Assembly: GCA_050701635.1 (NCBI GenBank)
Contig: JBOGDF010000018.1
Location: 1-29,532, forward strand
Direction: 5' to 3'
DNA length: 29,532 nt
From: WHSM01 sp050701635
GTDB lineage: Bacteria > Actinomycetota > Actinomycetes > Mycobacteriales > Micromonosporaceae
Position 1 is the stretch's first letter. Each line of letters starts with the position of its first letter. Below the pieces are notes generated by a model. That model searched no databases. It had not been told where the DNA came from and saw only the letters and a list, made by a program, of their open reading frames with translations. Shown in pieces: positions 22,169 to 29,532 of the stretch. The position numbers and the translations under genes are program-made.

Positions 22169-24241
22169 ATGGATCGTCGGCGGTTTCTCACCACGGCAGC
22201 GGTCGCCGGCGGCACCGCGGCGGCGTACTCGCTGCTGCCGCCGAGTCTGGCGCGGGCGCTGGAGCTGCCCGCGCCGACCGGCGGCCTGGAAGTGGTCAAG
22301 CATGTGGTGATCTTCATGCAGGAGAACCGGTCGTTCGATCACTACTTCGGCAAGTTACGCGGGGTACGCGGTTTCGCCGACCGCAACGCGATCACGTTGA
22401 ACAAGAACGGCCGGTCGGTGTTCTACCAGCCCACGAGCACCGGCGGGTACGTGCTGCCGTACGGCACCGACAACCACAATCTCGGCGGTACGCCGCACGG
22501 CTGGACCGACGGGCACGACGCCTGGAACAAGGGCCGGTACGACAACTGGGTGCCGGCCAAGGGCAACCACACCATGTGTTACTACGACCGCGCCGACATC
22601 CCGTTCTACTACCAGCTGGCGGATGCGTTCACGATCTGCGACGCCTACCACTGCTCGGTGATGGGCGCGACGAGCCCGAACCGCAGCTACCACATCAGCG
22701 GGATGATCGGCTACGAGCCGGACGGTACCCGGGCGATCGGCAACGCCGCGTACAACGAGGACGGGCACGCGGGCTACACCTGGAAGACGTACCCGGAAAG
22801 GCTGGAGACCGCGGGCAAGTCGTGGCAGGTCTACCACGAGTGGGACAACTTCCAGGACAACAACGTCGAGTTCTACAAGGTGTTCCGGGACATCGCCCGC
22901 AAGGCCCTCGCGCCGCAGAGTCTGAAGAGCATGGACACCTTCTACGGCAAGGTACGCGCGGCGTCCGGCGCGACCCGGGACGCGCTGCTGGCGAAGCTGG
23001 AGGACGGGGTCAGGACGTTGACCGCGGCGGAGCGGAGCCTGTTCGAGCGTGGACTGCGCCGGGTCCCCAAAGGGGAGCTGTCGGCGACGTTCCGGGCCGC
23101 TGTCGCCGCCGACGCGTTGCCGGCGGTGTCGTGGCTGGTGGCGCCCACCGACCAGTGTGAACACCCGGCCTCGGACGGCCCGAGCACCGGTTCGGCGCTG
23201 GTGTGGGACGCGCTGGACGCGCTGGCGTCGAATGAGGCGGTGTGGAACAAGACGGTGTTCCTGCTCAACTACGACGAGAACGACGGCTACTTCGACCACG
23301 TACCGCCGCCGGTGCCGCCGTCCTCGGAGACGACCGAATACCACAACGGGGTGCCGATCGGGCCCGGGCCGCGGGTGCCGCTGCTGGTGGTCTCGCCGTG
23401 GAGCCGCGGCGGCAACGTGTGTTCGGAGTTCTCCGACCACACCTCGGTGCTGAAGTTCCTGGAGAAGGCCACCGGGGTCCAGGAGACCAACATCAGCACC
23501 TGGCGGCGCCAGCTGTGCGGCGACCTCACCGCGACGCTGGACACCACCACGTCGAACCCTTACCCCGGCTTCACCCGCCCGGTGCCCACCGCCGGGACTG
23601 GGCCGAAGTTTCCGGCGCCGCCGAACCCGCAGACCTTCCCGCAGCAGGAGTCGGGCACCCGTACCAAGCGGAAGTTGCCGTACCAACCCAAGGTCAACAC
23701 CCGGCAGGAGAAGTCGACCGGGCGAGTGTGGATCGACATGGTCAACCAGGGCACGGTGAAAACCCATTTCGCGGTGTACGCCAACGCGCACCGCACCGAC
23801 GGCCCGTGGCGCTACAACGTGGCCGCCGGCGCGACCGTGCCGGACTACTTCAGCGTGCAGACGTACGGCGGCGGCAAGTACAACCTGTCCTGCTACGGCC
23901 CGAACGGGTTCTCCCACCACCTGACCGGCGACCTGAACGCCGCCGGCGTCACCGCCGAGGTCGTCGCCGCGACCACCACCGCCGAGGACGGCATGGTGAT
24001 CCTGACGTTCAAGAACACCGGCGCCTCGTCGGTGACCTTCACGGTCAGGGTGAACGCGTACCGGACGGGTGGGCCGTGGACGTACCCGGTGCTGGCCGGT
24101 GGGACCGTCACCGACACCTGGCACGCCGGCTGGTACGGCAACCGCTGGTACGACCTGACCGCCACCGTCAGCAGCGACCCCAGCTTCTCCCGCCGGTTCC
24201 GCGGCTACATCGAGAACGGCACCGACGGCGTGAGCGGATAG
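22169..24241 (+). CDS. Tat-exported phosphocholine-type phospholipase C
   Basis: This 690-residue phosphoesterase has a twin-arginine signal (DRRRFLTTAAVAGGTAAAYS). The catalytic domain includes HVVIFMQENRSFDHYFG (45-61, metal-binding Glu52 and Asn53), GATSPNRSYH (166-175, with Thr168 at the nucleophile position of the AcpA/PlcH family) and LLNYDENDGYFDHVPPP (365-381, metal ligands). Two repeated C-terminal beta domains (about 560-620 and 635-685, each with an AYRTxGPWxY-like motif) match the bacterial phospholipase C C-terminal domain. It would cleave phosphatidylcholine or sphingomyelin head groups outside the cell, often for phosphate supply. ATG 22169 has GGAGG seven bases upstream. Confidence 0.93.
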   Translation: MDRRRFLTTAAVAGGTAAAYSLLPPSLARALELPAPTGGLEVVKHVVIFMQENRSFDHYFGKLRGVRGFADRNAITLNKNGRSVFYQPTSTGGYVLPYGTDNHNLGGTPHGWTDGHDAWNKGRYDNWVPAKGNHTMCYYDRADIPFYYQLADAFTICDAYHCSVMGATSPNRSYHISGMIGYEPDGTRAIGNAAYNEDGHAGYTWKTYPERLETAGKSWQVYHEWDNFQDNNVEFYKVFRDIARKALAPQSLKSMDTFYGKVRAASGATRDALLAKLEDGVRTLTAAERSLFERGLRRVPKGELSATFRAAVAADALPAVSWLVAPTDQCEHPASDGPSTGSALVWDALDALASNEAVWNKTVFLLNYDENDGYFDHVPPPVPPSSETTEYHNGVPIGPGPRVPLLVVSPWSRGGNVCSEFSDHTSVLKFLEKATGVQETNISTWRRQLCGDLTATLDTTTSNPYPGFTRPVPTAGTGPKFPAPPNPQTFPQQESGTRTKRKLPYQPKVNTRQEKSTGRVWIDMVNQGTVKTHFAVYANAHRTDGPWRYNVAAGATVPDYFSVQTYGGGKYNLSCYGPNGFSHHLTGDLNAAGVTAEVVAATTTAEDGMVILTFKNTGASSVTFTVRVNAYRTGGPWTYPVLAGGTVTDTWHAGWYGNRWYDLTATVSSDPSFSRRFRGYIENGTDGVSG

Positions 24242-24261
24242 GGGACAGGTGATGGCGTGGG

Positions 24262-24297
24262 GTACCGGCCGGCCGCCGGCGACGGGCCGGCCGGTAC
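24262..24297. terminator. Bidirectional hairpin terminator
   Basis: GTACCGGCCGGCC (24262-24274) and GGCCGGCCGGTAC (24285-24297) form a perfect 13-bp stem with a 10-base loop. It lies between the convergent phospholipase and GntR genes, 21 bases past one stop and 6 past the other. Confidence 0.7.
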
Positions 24298-24302
24298 GGC
24301 TG

Positions 24303-25049
24303 TCAGGCGAGGAAGCCGCGGAGCAGGGCGGCGGTGCCGGCGAGGTGCTCGGCCATCGCCTGGCGGGCGGCCGCGGGATCCCCGCCGAGGATCGCGTCGA
24401 CGATCGCCTCGTGCTGCTCGTTGGCGTGTTCGATGTTGAGCTGCAGCAGCGGGATGGCGTCGAGCAACGCGTTGAGCCGCATCCGGACGCCGGCCGCCAT
24501 GGTGGTCAGGGTCGCCGAGCCGGTCGCCTCCGCGATCGCGAGGTGCAGCCGGGAGTCGAGCCGGCGGTAATCGTCGGACGTGGCCGACTTGCTCTCCGCC
24601 AGCAGGGCACGCAGCCGTGCCGCCTCCTCACTGGACGGGCGCCGCCGGGCGGCCTGTTCGGCGGCGCCGACCTCCACCACATGCCGTACGCACAGCAGGT
24701 CCTCCATGCCCGACTCCAGCTCGGCGGCGGCGCGCCGGAACCGTTCCCGACCCGGCCGCGCGGTGGGGCTGGTGACGACGGTGCCGCCGTACCGGCCACG
24801 CCGCGACTCGACGTACCCGGCCCGCCGCAGCTCGGACATCGCCTCCCTCAGGGTTACCCGGCTGACCGCGAGCCGCGCTGCCAGCTCCCGCTCCGGCGGC
24901 AGCCGTTCGCCCGGTTTGACCACGCCCAGCTTGATCGCCCGCAGCAGCCGTTCGACCGTTTCCTCGAACGCGTTCGCGACGTGTACGGGGCTGAACAGCG
25001 CCTCGTGCAGCGACGCCTGGCGGCTGTCCGTTCCTTGCTGCTGAGCCAC
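24303..25049 (-). CDS. FadR-subfamily GntR transcriptional regulator
   Basis: This 248-residue repressor-type protein has a winged-helix domain at about 22-95 (LGVVKPGERLPPERELAARL, AVSRVTLREAMSELRRAGYV) and an all-helical FCD sensor domain. The FCD metal-site pattern is visible as DSRLHLAIAEATG, NEQHEAIVDAI and the final AEHLAGT. The GTG start at 25049 has GAGGGGG five bases upstream. The open frame extends to 25214 but crosses the divergent promoter region. It faces the catabolic operon at 25232-27605 and most likely represses it until a metabolite (often a carboxylate) binds. Confidence 0.9.
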   Translation of the reverse strand: MAQQQGTDSRQASLHEALFSPVHVANAFEETVERLLRAIKLGVVKPGERLPPERELAARLAVSRVTLREAMSELRRAGYVESRRGRYGGTVVTSPTARPGRERFRRAAAELESGMEDLLCVRHVVEVGAAEQAARRRPSSEEAARLRALLAESKSATSDDYRRLDSRLHLAIAEATGSATLTTMAAGVRMRLNALLDAIPLLQLNIEHANEQHEAIVDAILGGDPAAARQAMAEHLAGTAALLRGFLA

Positions 25050-25162
25050 GTCACCCCCTCGCGAGCCGGGTACGTGATTCCCCGATCCTGTACGGCGACG
25101 GTAGACCTCGCAGCAACACCAGAGTCGCGCACCGCCCGTGCGAGGCACGGCGTACCCACAAA

Positions 25163-25196
25163 GATTGTTGACAATCAGACGATCCGGCGTCAGCAT
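25163..25196 (+). promoter_or_regulatory. GntR-type operator overlapping the operon promoter
   Basis: GATTGT-TG-ACAATC (25163-25176) is a perfect inverted repeat of the TTGTnnACAA kind bound by many FadR/GntR regulators. The -35 TTGACA (25168-25173) lies inside it, and a weak -10 CAGCAT follows at 25191-25196. Repressor binding would block the promoter of the M24 operon. Confidence 0.6.
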
Positions 25197-25231
25197 TCGG
25201 CACAACGAGCACACGCGCCGAGGAGCCGCCG

Positions 25232-26428
25232 GTGGAGACCACCACCCCCATCCCCTCGCTCGGGGCCGCGCCGCCGCTGGCCGCTTTCACCCCCGAGGAG
25301 TACGCCGCGCGGCTCGCCGCCACCCGGGCCGAGATGCGGCGCCGCGGCCTGGAGCTGCTGGTAGTCGTCGCGCCCGAGAACATCTACTACCTGCTCGGGC
25401 TGAACCATCAGGGCTATTTCGCGTTCACGCTGCTGCTGGTCCCGATGCGGGGCGGGCCGGCGCTCGTGGCCCGGGCGATGGAGGGTCCCACGATCGCCGC
25501 GCAGGCGCCGAGCTGCGGGCACGCGGCGTTCGGGGACGCGCAGGACGCCGCCGCGACCGCCGCCGCCGCGATCGCCGGCCTTGCCCCCGCTGGCGCCCGG
25601 ATCGGAGTCGAGTGCAGCGGGATGTTCTTCCCGATCCTCGCCTGGGAGCACATCCGGACGGCGCTGGCCGACCGGACCTGGATCGACGCCTCGGAGCTGG
25701 TGGAGGCGATCCGGGTGATCAAGTCTCCCGCCGAGATCGCCCTGGTACGCCGCGCCGCCGTGATCTCCGACCGGGCCATGGCGGCCGGCGTCGCCACCGC
25801 GGGGCCCGGTGTCACCGAGACCGCCGTCGCGGCGTCGGTGTACCGGGAGCTGATCGCCAGCGGCAGCGACTACCCCGGCTTCGCGCCCTGCATCCGGGGG
25901 GCCGACATCCTGCGCCAGGAGCACGTCACCTGGCGGGACCGGCCGCTGCCGTACGGGGGTGGGCTGTTCCTGGAGCTTTCCGCGTCGGCGGGCCGCTACC
26001 ACGCGCCGCTGACCCGGTTGGTCCACATCGGACGATCCCCCACCGGGGTGGAGCGGGTCGCCGAGACCGCCCTCGCCGGGCTGCGGGAGGTGGTGGACCG
26101 GCTGCGCCCCGGGACCGTCGCCTCCGACGTGTACGCCGCATGGCACAAGGTGATCTCGGGCGGCCTCGGGCACCAGGACTACCAGCGGCACCACTGCGGA
26201 TACCTGGTCGGGATCGGGTTCCCGCCGAGCTGGGTGGGCGGCAGCCGGGTGGTCGGGATCCGGCCCGACAGCGACTACCAGGTCCGCGCCGGCATGGTCT
26301 TCCACGTGTTGTCGTGGATCATCGACGAGCCGCCCGCCGACTACGTGGTCTCCGACACCGTGCTGGTCACCGACGACGGCGGCGAGCTGCTCACCGCGTA
26401 CCCCCGTGCCCCGATCACCATCACTTGA
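25232..26428 (+). CDS. M24-fold creatinase / ectoine-hydrolase-like protein
   Basis: This 398-residue protein has the two-domain creatinase/aminopeptidase P layout: an N-terminal domain (to about 155) and a pita-bread domain after EAIRVIKSPAEIALVRRAA. The metal ligands of true M24 peptidases are mostly absent. The usual D-x-G / S-D-x-T-R region reads LELSASAGRYHAPLTR (248-262), and the late Glu positions read FHVLSW and VSDTVLV. HHCGYLVGIGFPPSW (320-334) keeps the His region and resembles creatinase and ectoine hydrolase (DoeA/EutD). It therefore probably hydrolyses a small C-N compound rather than peptides. GTG 25232 has GAGGAG seven bases upstream. It is the first gene of a GntR-controlled operon. 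Confidence 0.82.
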   Translation: METTTPIPSLGAAPPLAAFTPEEYAARLAATRAEMRRRGLELLVVVAPENIYYLLGLNHQGYFAFTLLLVPMRGGPALVARAMEGPTIAAQAPSCGHAAFGDAQDAAATAAAAIAGLAPAGARIGVECSGMFFPILAWEHIRTALADRTWIDASELVEAIRVIKSPAEIALVRRAAVISDRAMAAGVATAGPGVTETAVAASVYRELIASGSDYPGFAPCIRGADILRQEHVTWRDRPLPYGGGLFLELSASAGRYHAPLTRLVHIGRSPTGVERVAETALAGLREVVDRLRPGTVASDVYAAWHKVISGGLGHQDYQRHHCGYLVGIGFPPSWVGGSRVVGIRPDSDYQVRAGMVFHVLSWIIDEPPADYVVSDTVLVTDDGGELLTAYPRAPITIT

Positions 26429-26438
26429 AGGAGCAGCC

Positions 26439-27605
26439 ATGCGGATCACCGGCCTGACCGCCACGCCCGTCGCGGTCCCGTTCGCCGCGCCCGAGATCTG
26501 GGCGTACGGCGAGCGCCGCGGCCTGGTCAGCGTGCTCGTCGAGGTGACCACCGACGAGGGCATCACGGGCATCGGAGAGGCGCCGGCGTACCCGTCGGCC
26601 GCGATTGTGCAGGCCGTGTCGGAGACGGTGAAACCGCTGGTCATCGGCGAAGACCCGACGCTGATCGAGCGGCTCATGAAGCGGGTGCACATCGTCGGCA
26701 CCTGGCATCACGTGAAGGCGACCAGCCCCGCCATCGCGGCGGTCGAGATGGCCTGCTGGGACATCGTGGGCAAACTCTGCGGCCAGCCGCTTCACGTGCT
26801 CTTCGGCGGGCGGGTCGCCGACCCCGAGTACTGCTACTACGTGACCGGGCGCACCGCCTCCGATGTGGCGGCGGCCGCGAAGCCGGGAGTCGACGCCGGC
26901 TTCGGCACGTACTACACCAAGGTCGGGGCGGACGACCTGGACGCCGACGTCGAACGGGTGGCCACGCTCCGGGACGCGATCGGGCCGGCGGCGAAGATCC
27001 GGGTGGACGCGAACGAAGCGTGGTCGGTCGCGGCGGCGGTCACCGCGATCGAGGAGCTGAGCCGGTACGGGCTGGAGTTCGTCGAGCAGCCGGTCTCCGG
27101 CCGCAACCTCGCGGACATGGCGTACCTGCGGTCGAAGGCGAGCGCCCCGATCCTCGCCAACGAGGCCTCCTGGACCCGGTACGACCAGCTCGACGTGATC
27201 CGGCACGGCGCCGCCGACGCGCTCTCGGTGGACAACCAGCTGGACGGTGGCCTGCTGAACATGAAGCGCTCCGCGGGGATCGCCGAGGCGGCGGCGCTGC
27301 CGGTGGTGAAGCACAGCCTCGGCGAGCTGGGCGTCGCGACGTACGCCGGGGCCCACGTGATCGGCTCCACCGGCAACTTCCTCTACCCGAGCCAGTGCTA
27401 CCTGCCGCTGCTCGCCGACGACGTACTGGTCGGCGGGGTCGCCGCGTTGACCGGCGGGAGCCTCGCGCTGCCCACCGGACCGGGGCTCGGTGTGACTCTG
27501 GACCCGGAGCGGGTGGCCCGGTACGCGGAGCTCTACCGGCGGGAGGGCGCCAGCTTCAGCTTCACCGCAACGCTCGCCGCCACACCACAGCTCCCCAAGC
27601 GCTGA
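26439..27605 (+). CDS. Enolase-superfamily enzyme, mandelate racemase-like
   Basis: This 388-residue (beta/alpha)7-beta barrel enzyme abstracts a proton next to a carboxylate. Lys161 (YYTKVG), metal ligands Asp190 (VDANEAW), Glu216 (VEQPVS) and Glu242 (LANEAS), and His292 with Asp265 match the spacing of Lys166, Asp195, Glu221, Glu247, His297 and Asp270 in mandelate racemase. The first Lys of the usual KxK is Tyr. MR Glu317 has no obvious counterpart at the same spacing. The racemase, dehydratase or cycloisomerase reaction cannot be decided. ATG 26439 has AAGGAG six bases upstream, 10 bases after the M24 stop, so the two form one operon. A strong terminator follows. Confidence 0.88.
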   Translation: MRITGLTATPVAVPFAAPEIWAYGERRGLVSVLVEVTTDEGITGIGEAPAYPSAAIVQAVSETVKPLVIGEDPTLIERLMKRVHIVGTWHHVKATSPAIAAVEMACWDIVGKLCGQPLHVLFGGRVADPEYCYYVTGRTASDVAAAAKPGVDAGFGTYYTKVGADDLDADVERVATLRDAIGPAAKIRVDANEAWSVAAAVTAIEELSRYGLEFVEQPVSGRNLADMAYLRSKASAPILANEASWTRYDQLDVIRHGAADALSVDNQLDGGLLNMKRSAGIAEAAALPVVKHSLGELGVATYAGAHVIGSTGNFLYPSQCYLPLLADDVLVGGVAALTGGSLALPTGPGLGVTLDPERVARYAELYRREGASFSFTATLAATPQLPKR

Positions 27606-27633
27606 CCCTGACCAGCGTTTTCGCTGGTCAGGG
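27606..27633 (+). terminator. Strong hairpin terminator after the M24 operon
   Basis: CCCTGACCAGCG (27606-27617), loop TTTT, and CGCTGGTCAGGG (27622-27633) form a perfect 12-bp stem immediately after the stop codon. There is no U-tract. It could act in both directions. Confidence 0.8.
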
Positions 27634-27659
27634 CGGCGCGTGGTCGCTACGGGACGGTG

Positions 27660-27803
27660 ATCGAGACTCGCCAACCCGAGCAGCGCCGCGACCAGCGCCA
27701 CCGCCATGGGCGGGTGCTCGCCGTCGGTCACCAGCGGGGTGAGCAGATCGAGCGTGGAGAGTACGCCGAGCACGATGAGCCCGGCGCGGAATGTACGGGA
27801 CAT
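27660..27803 (-). pseudogene. Small membrane protein gene, 5' fragment
   Basis: From ATG 27803, with AGGAGG seven bases upstream, the minus strand encodes MSRTFRAGLIVLGVLSTLDL and GLASL at about residue 47, a plausible first membrane segment, TDGEHPP loop and second segment start. After GLASL the sequence becomes DHRPVATTRRPDQRKRW and runs into the terminator and the antisense of the racemase gene, so the membrane protein is cut off. The frame stays open only because it mirrors the racemase gene. The family is not recognised by name. The join near 27662 marks a rearrangement. Confidence 0.55.
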
Positions 27804-29413
27804 GGCCGCCTCCTGTAGTAGAGAACCGATGTGCCCCACGGTGGTACGGCGGCCGCCCGGTGCTGATCGGCGTGATCGTCACGGCCCCGCTGTTCTGGCT
27901 GGAGATGGCCGCCGAGCCGGCGCCGATCGACGCAACCTTCCCGGCCGGCTACCTGACCATCGGCTCGTACGATGCGCTCGGGCCACTGTGGACACTCGCC
28001 GAGTTGCGTACGTTCGCCGCGCTGATCCTGGGGATCGTCGCGCTGGTCGTACGGTATCGCCGGGCTCCCGAGGCGCAGCGCCGGCAGCTGCTGTGGCTGC
28101 TGCTGGCCGCCATCGTGGCGGTGGCGTTCACACTGCCGTGGGGCTTCGTCGCCGGCACCCCGATCGTGGTGCTCTTCGCCATTCCGTTGATTCCGGTGGC
28201 GGTGACCGTGGCGATCGTGCGGCATCAGCTGCTCGACATCCGGCTGGTGGTCTCCCGCGCCGTGGCCTGGGTGCTGCTGTCGGTCGCGGCGGTGGCGGCG
28301 TACGCGGTGCTGGTCGCCGTACTGGACCGGTTCGTCTCCGCGCAGCTCGGCCGCTCGGCGGTCGCCACCGTCGTGGTGGCGCTGCTGGTGGCGCCGTTGC
28401 TGCCCCGGCTGCAGCGGCTGGTCGACCGGGCGATGTACGGCGACCGCGGCGACCCCGCGCGAGTGGCGTACCGGGTCGGCGAGCAGCTGGCGGCCGGCGC
28501 CGAGGAGGGCCTGTCGGGCGTGGCGCGGGCGGTACGCGAGGCGCTGCGGCTGCGGTACGTCGCGGTGTCCGACTCGGACGGCGTACTGGCCTCGGACGGA
28601 CCGGACCCGGATGGCCCGGCCCGGACGATCGCGCTGGAGTACCGCGGTGAGCCGGTCGGTGAGCTGCTGGTCGGGCTGCGGCCCGGCGAGCGCGAGCTCT
28701 CCGCCGCCGACCGCGCCGCGCCTGGTCGCCGCGCCGCTCGCGGTCGCGCTGCACGCCACCCGGCTCTCCGAGCAGCTGCAGTCGTCCCGGGAGCGGCTTG
28801 TCTCGGCGCGGGAGGAGGAGCGCCGGCGGCTAGCCGGGATCTGCACGACGGCCTGGGGCCCACTCTCACCGGGGTCGCTCTCGCCAGCGACGCCGCCGCG
28901 AACCTGCTGGACGCCCAGCCGGCGCGGTCCCGGGAGCTGCTCGCCACGGTGCGCGGCGACGTACGCCAGGCCATCGCCGACATCCGGCGCCTGGTGGAGA
29001 ACCTGCGCCCGCCCGCGCTGGACGAGCTGGGTCTGGTAGAAGCGTTGCGGCAGCGTACGGACCAGGTCGCGTGGCGCGCCGACGGCGCCGCGGTACGGGT
29101 ACGCCTCGACGCCCAGCAGGAGTTTCCGGCGCTGCCCGCCGCGATCGAGGTGGCGGCGTACCGGATCGCCACCGAGGCGCTCACCAACGTGGTACGCCAC
29201 TCCCGCGCGTCGGTGGCGGTGCTGCGGCTGCGGTGCGGCGACACTCTCGACATGGAGATCGCCGACGACGGCCCGCCGAACGGCGAGTGGCGACCCGGAG
29301 TCGGGTTGCAGGCGATGCGGGAGCGGGCCGAAGAGCTGGGCGGTCACCTGGAGGCGGGGCCGTCCTCGGCCGGCGGCCTGGTACGCGTCTCGTTCCCCCT
29401 GGCGGCGCCATGA
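27791..29413 (+). pseudogene. NarL-type sensor histidine kinase, truncated and frameshifted
   Basis: From about 27857 the frame encodes membrane segments (LIGVIVTAPLFWLEMA, FAALILGIVALVV, LLWLLLAAIVAVAFTLPWGF, AVTVAIVRHQLLDIRLVVSR, then two more), a GAF-like linker, the phospho-acceptor RDLHDGLGPTL (His at 28844-28846) and an HATPase_c domain with EALTNVVRHSRA and DDGPPNG. Related kinases carry further N-terminal membrane segments, and no ribosome-binding site is seen, so the 5' part seems lost. One extra base at about 28711-28722 and one missing base at about 28830-28835 shift the segment between. The next frame there encodes HATRLSEQLQSSRERLVSAR, the true helix before the His. The literal frame replaces it with Ala/Arg-rich sequence. 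Confidence 0.7.
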
Positions 29414-29427
29414 CACCCTCTGTGTCA
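29411..29427. repeat. Small inverted repeat at the kinase/IS junction
   Basis: TGACAC-CCTCT-GTGTCA forms a 6-bp stem with a 5-base loop. It starts at the kinase stop codon and ends just before the transposase 3' end. It could be a weak terminator or part of the insertion junction. Confidence 0.35.
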
Positions 29428-29430
29428 ACC

Positions 29431-29532
29431 TCATGCAGCTTTTGGCTGTGTGAGCGTTGCCGCCGCCCCGTGTTTGGTGGGGTCGTAGGGCGTGCTGGTG
29501 ATCCAGCAGCGCCAGATGACGCGGATCCAGGC
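29431..29532 (-). mobile_element. IS110-like transposase, C-terminal end (partial)
   Basis: The last 33 residues of a minus-strand gene read AWIRVIWRCWITSTPYDPTK then HGAAATLTQPKAA, with a TGA at 29431-29433. RVIWRCW...PYDPxxH is the kind of C-terminus I associate with IS110/IS116 family transposases of actinomycetes. The rest lies outside the window. The family name rests on this short tail and needs the remaining sequence. Confidence 0.55.

Noticed and set aside
22355..24124. 589-codon open frame on the minus strand opposite the phospholipase C gene
   Set aside because: Low-complexity Arg/Val/Gly translation and full overlap with a well-supported gene. It is an antisense mirror.
25190..27839. 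Two long minus-strand open frames across the M24 and racemase genes
   Set aside because: Both mirror the real genes. Only the first 47 or so codons from 27803 look like genuine protein and are listed separately as a fragment.

Overview
This window looks like part of a high-GC actinomycete chromosome. Most genes have around 70% G+C with G/C-ending codons. There is an ergothioneine operon, Tat-exported and lipoprotein-anchored extracellular enzymes, and two promoters placed for leaderless transcripts. The frequent GTAC/CGTACG-type codon pairs would suit Micromonosporaceae, but that family-level placement is an impression, not a test.

Layout. (1) 1-4243, all minus: a class-V PLP enzyme followed by egtA, egtB and the N-terminal part of egtC, which runs off the left edge. 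(2) 4426-9373: a large secreted subtilisin-like protease (minus), divergent from a secreted seven-bladed WAVG beta-propeller protein (plus). (3) 9402-17143, all minus: a polysaccharide-use locus with a DeoR/LacI-hybrid regulator, a sugar-binding lipoprotein, two ABC permeases, a D-2-hydroxyacid dehydrogenase and a Tat-exported family 8 polysaccharide lyase. Related motifs lie upstream of the regulator, the binding-protein gene and the lyase gene, which suggests one regulon. (4) 17283-22018, plus: the divergent arm of the same locus, now wrecked. A DUF2264 gene has lost its 3' part and its start codon, and a beta-helix gene has lost its 5' part. Between them is a lower-GC island: thioesterase fragment A, a DUF262 gene, an overlapping HEPN gene, and thioesterase fragment B. 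(5) 22169-24241: a Tat-exported phospholipase C. (6) 24303-27605: a FadR-type regulator divergent from a two-gene catabolic operon (creatinase/ectoine-hydrolase-like M24 protein and a mandelate-racemase-type enolase-superfamily enzyme). (7) 27660-29532: a decayed zone with a truncated membrane-protein gene, a histidine kinase lacking its N-terminus and carrying two compensating frameshifts, a possible response-regulator start codon, and the C-terminus of an IS110-like transposase at the right edge.

How the genes work together. The lyase would cut a uronic-acid polysaccharide outside the cell, the binding protein and permeases would import the oligosaccharides, and the dehydrogenase may act on a derived hydroxy- or keto-acid. 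No ABC ATPase is present, so a shared MsiK-type ATPase encoded elsewhere is assumed. The ergothioneine genes cover glutamate-cysteine ligation, sulfoxide synthesis and glutamate removal. egtD is not in view.

The best candidate for something little described is the DUF262-HEPN pair at 18215-19803. It is a compact, translationally coupled pair with its own leaderless promoter, it differs in composition from its surroundings, and it sits between two thioesterase fragments truncated at exactly the same codon. DUF262 proteins are known from type IV restriction (GmrS) and phosphorothioate-linked defence (SspE), and the partner carries the R-x4-H motif of HEPN ribonucleases. An anti-phage or toxin-like role is inferred, not shown.
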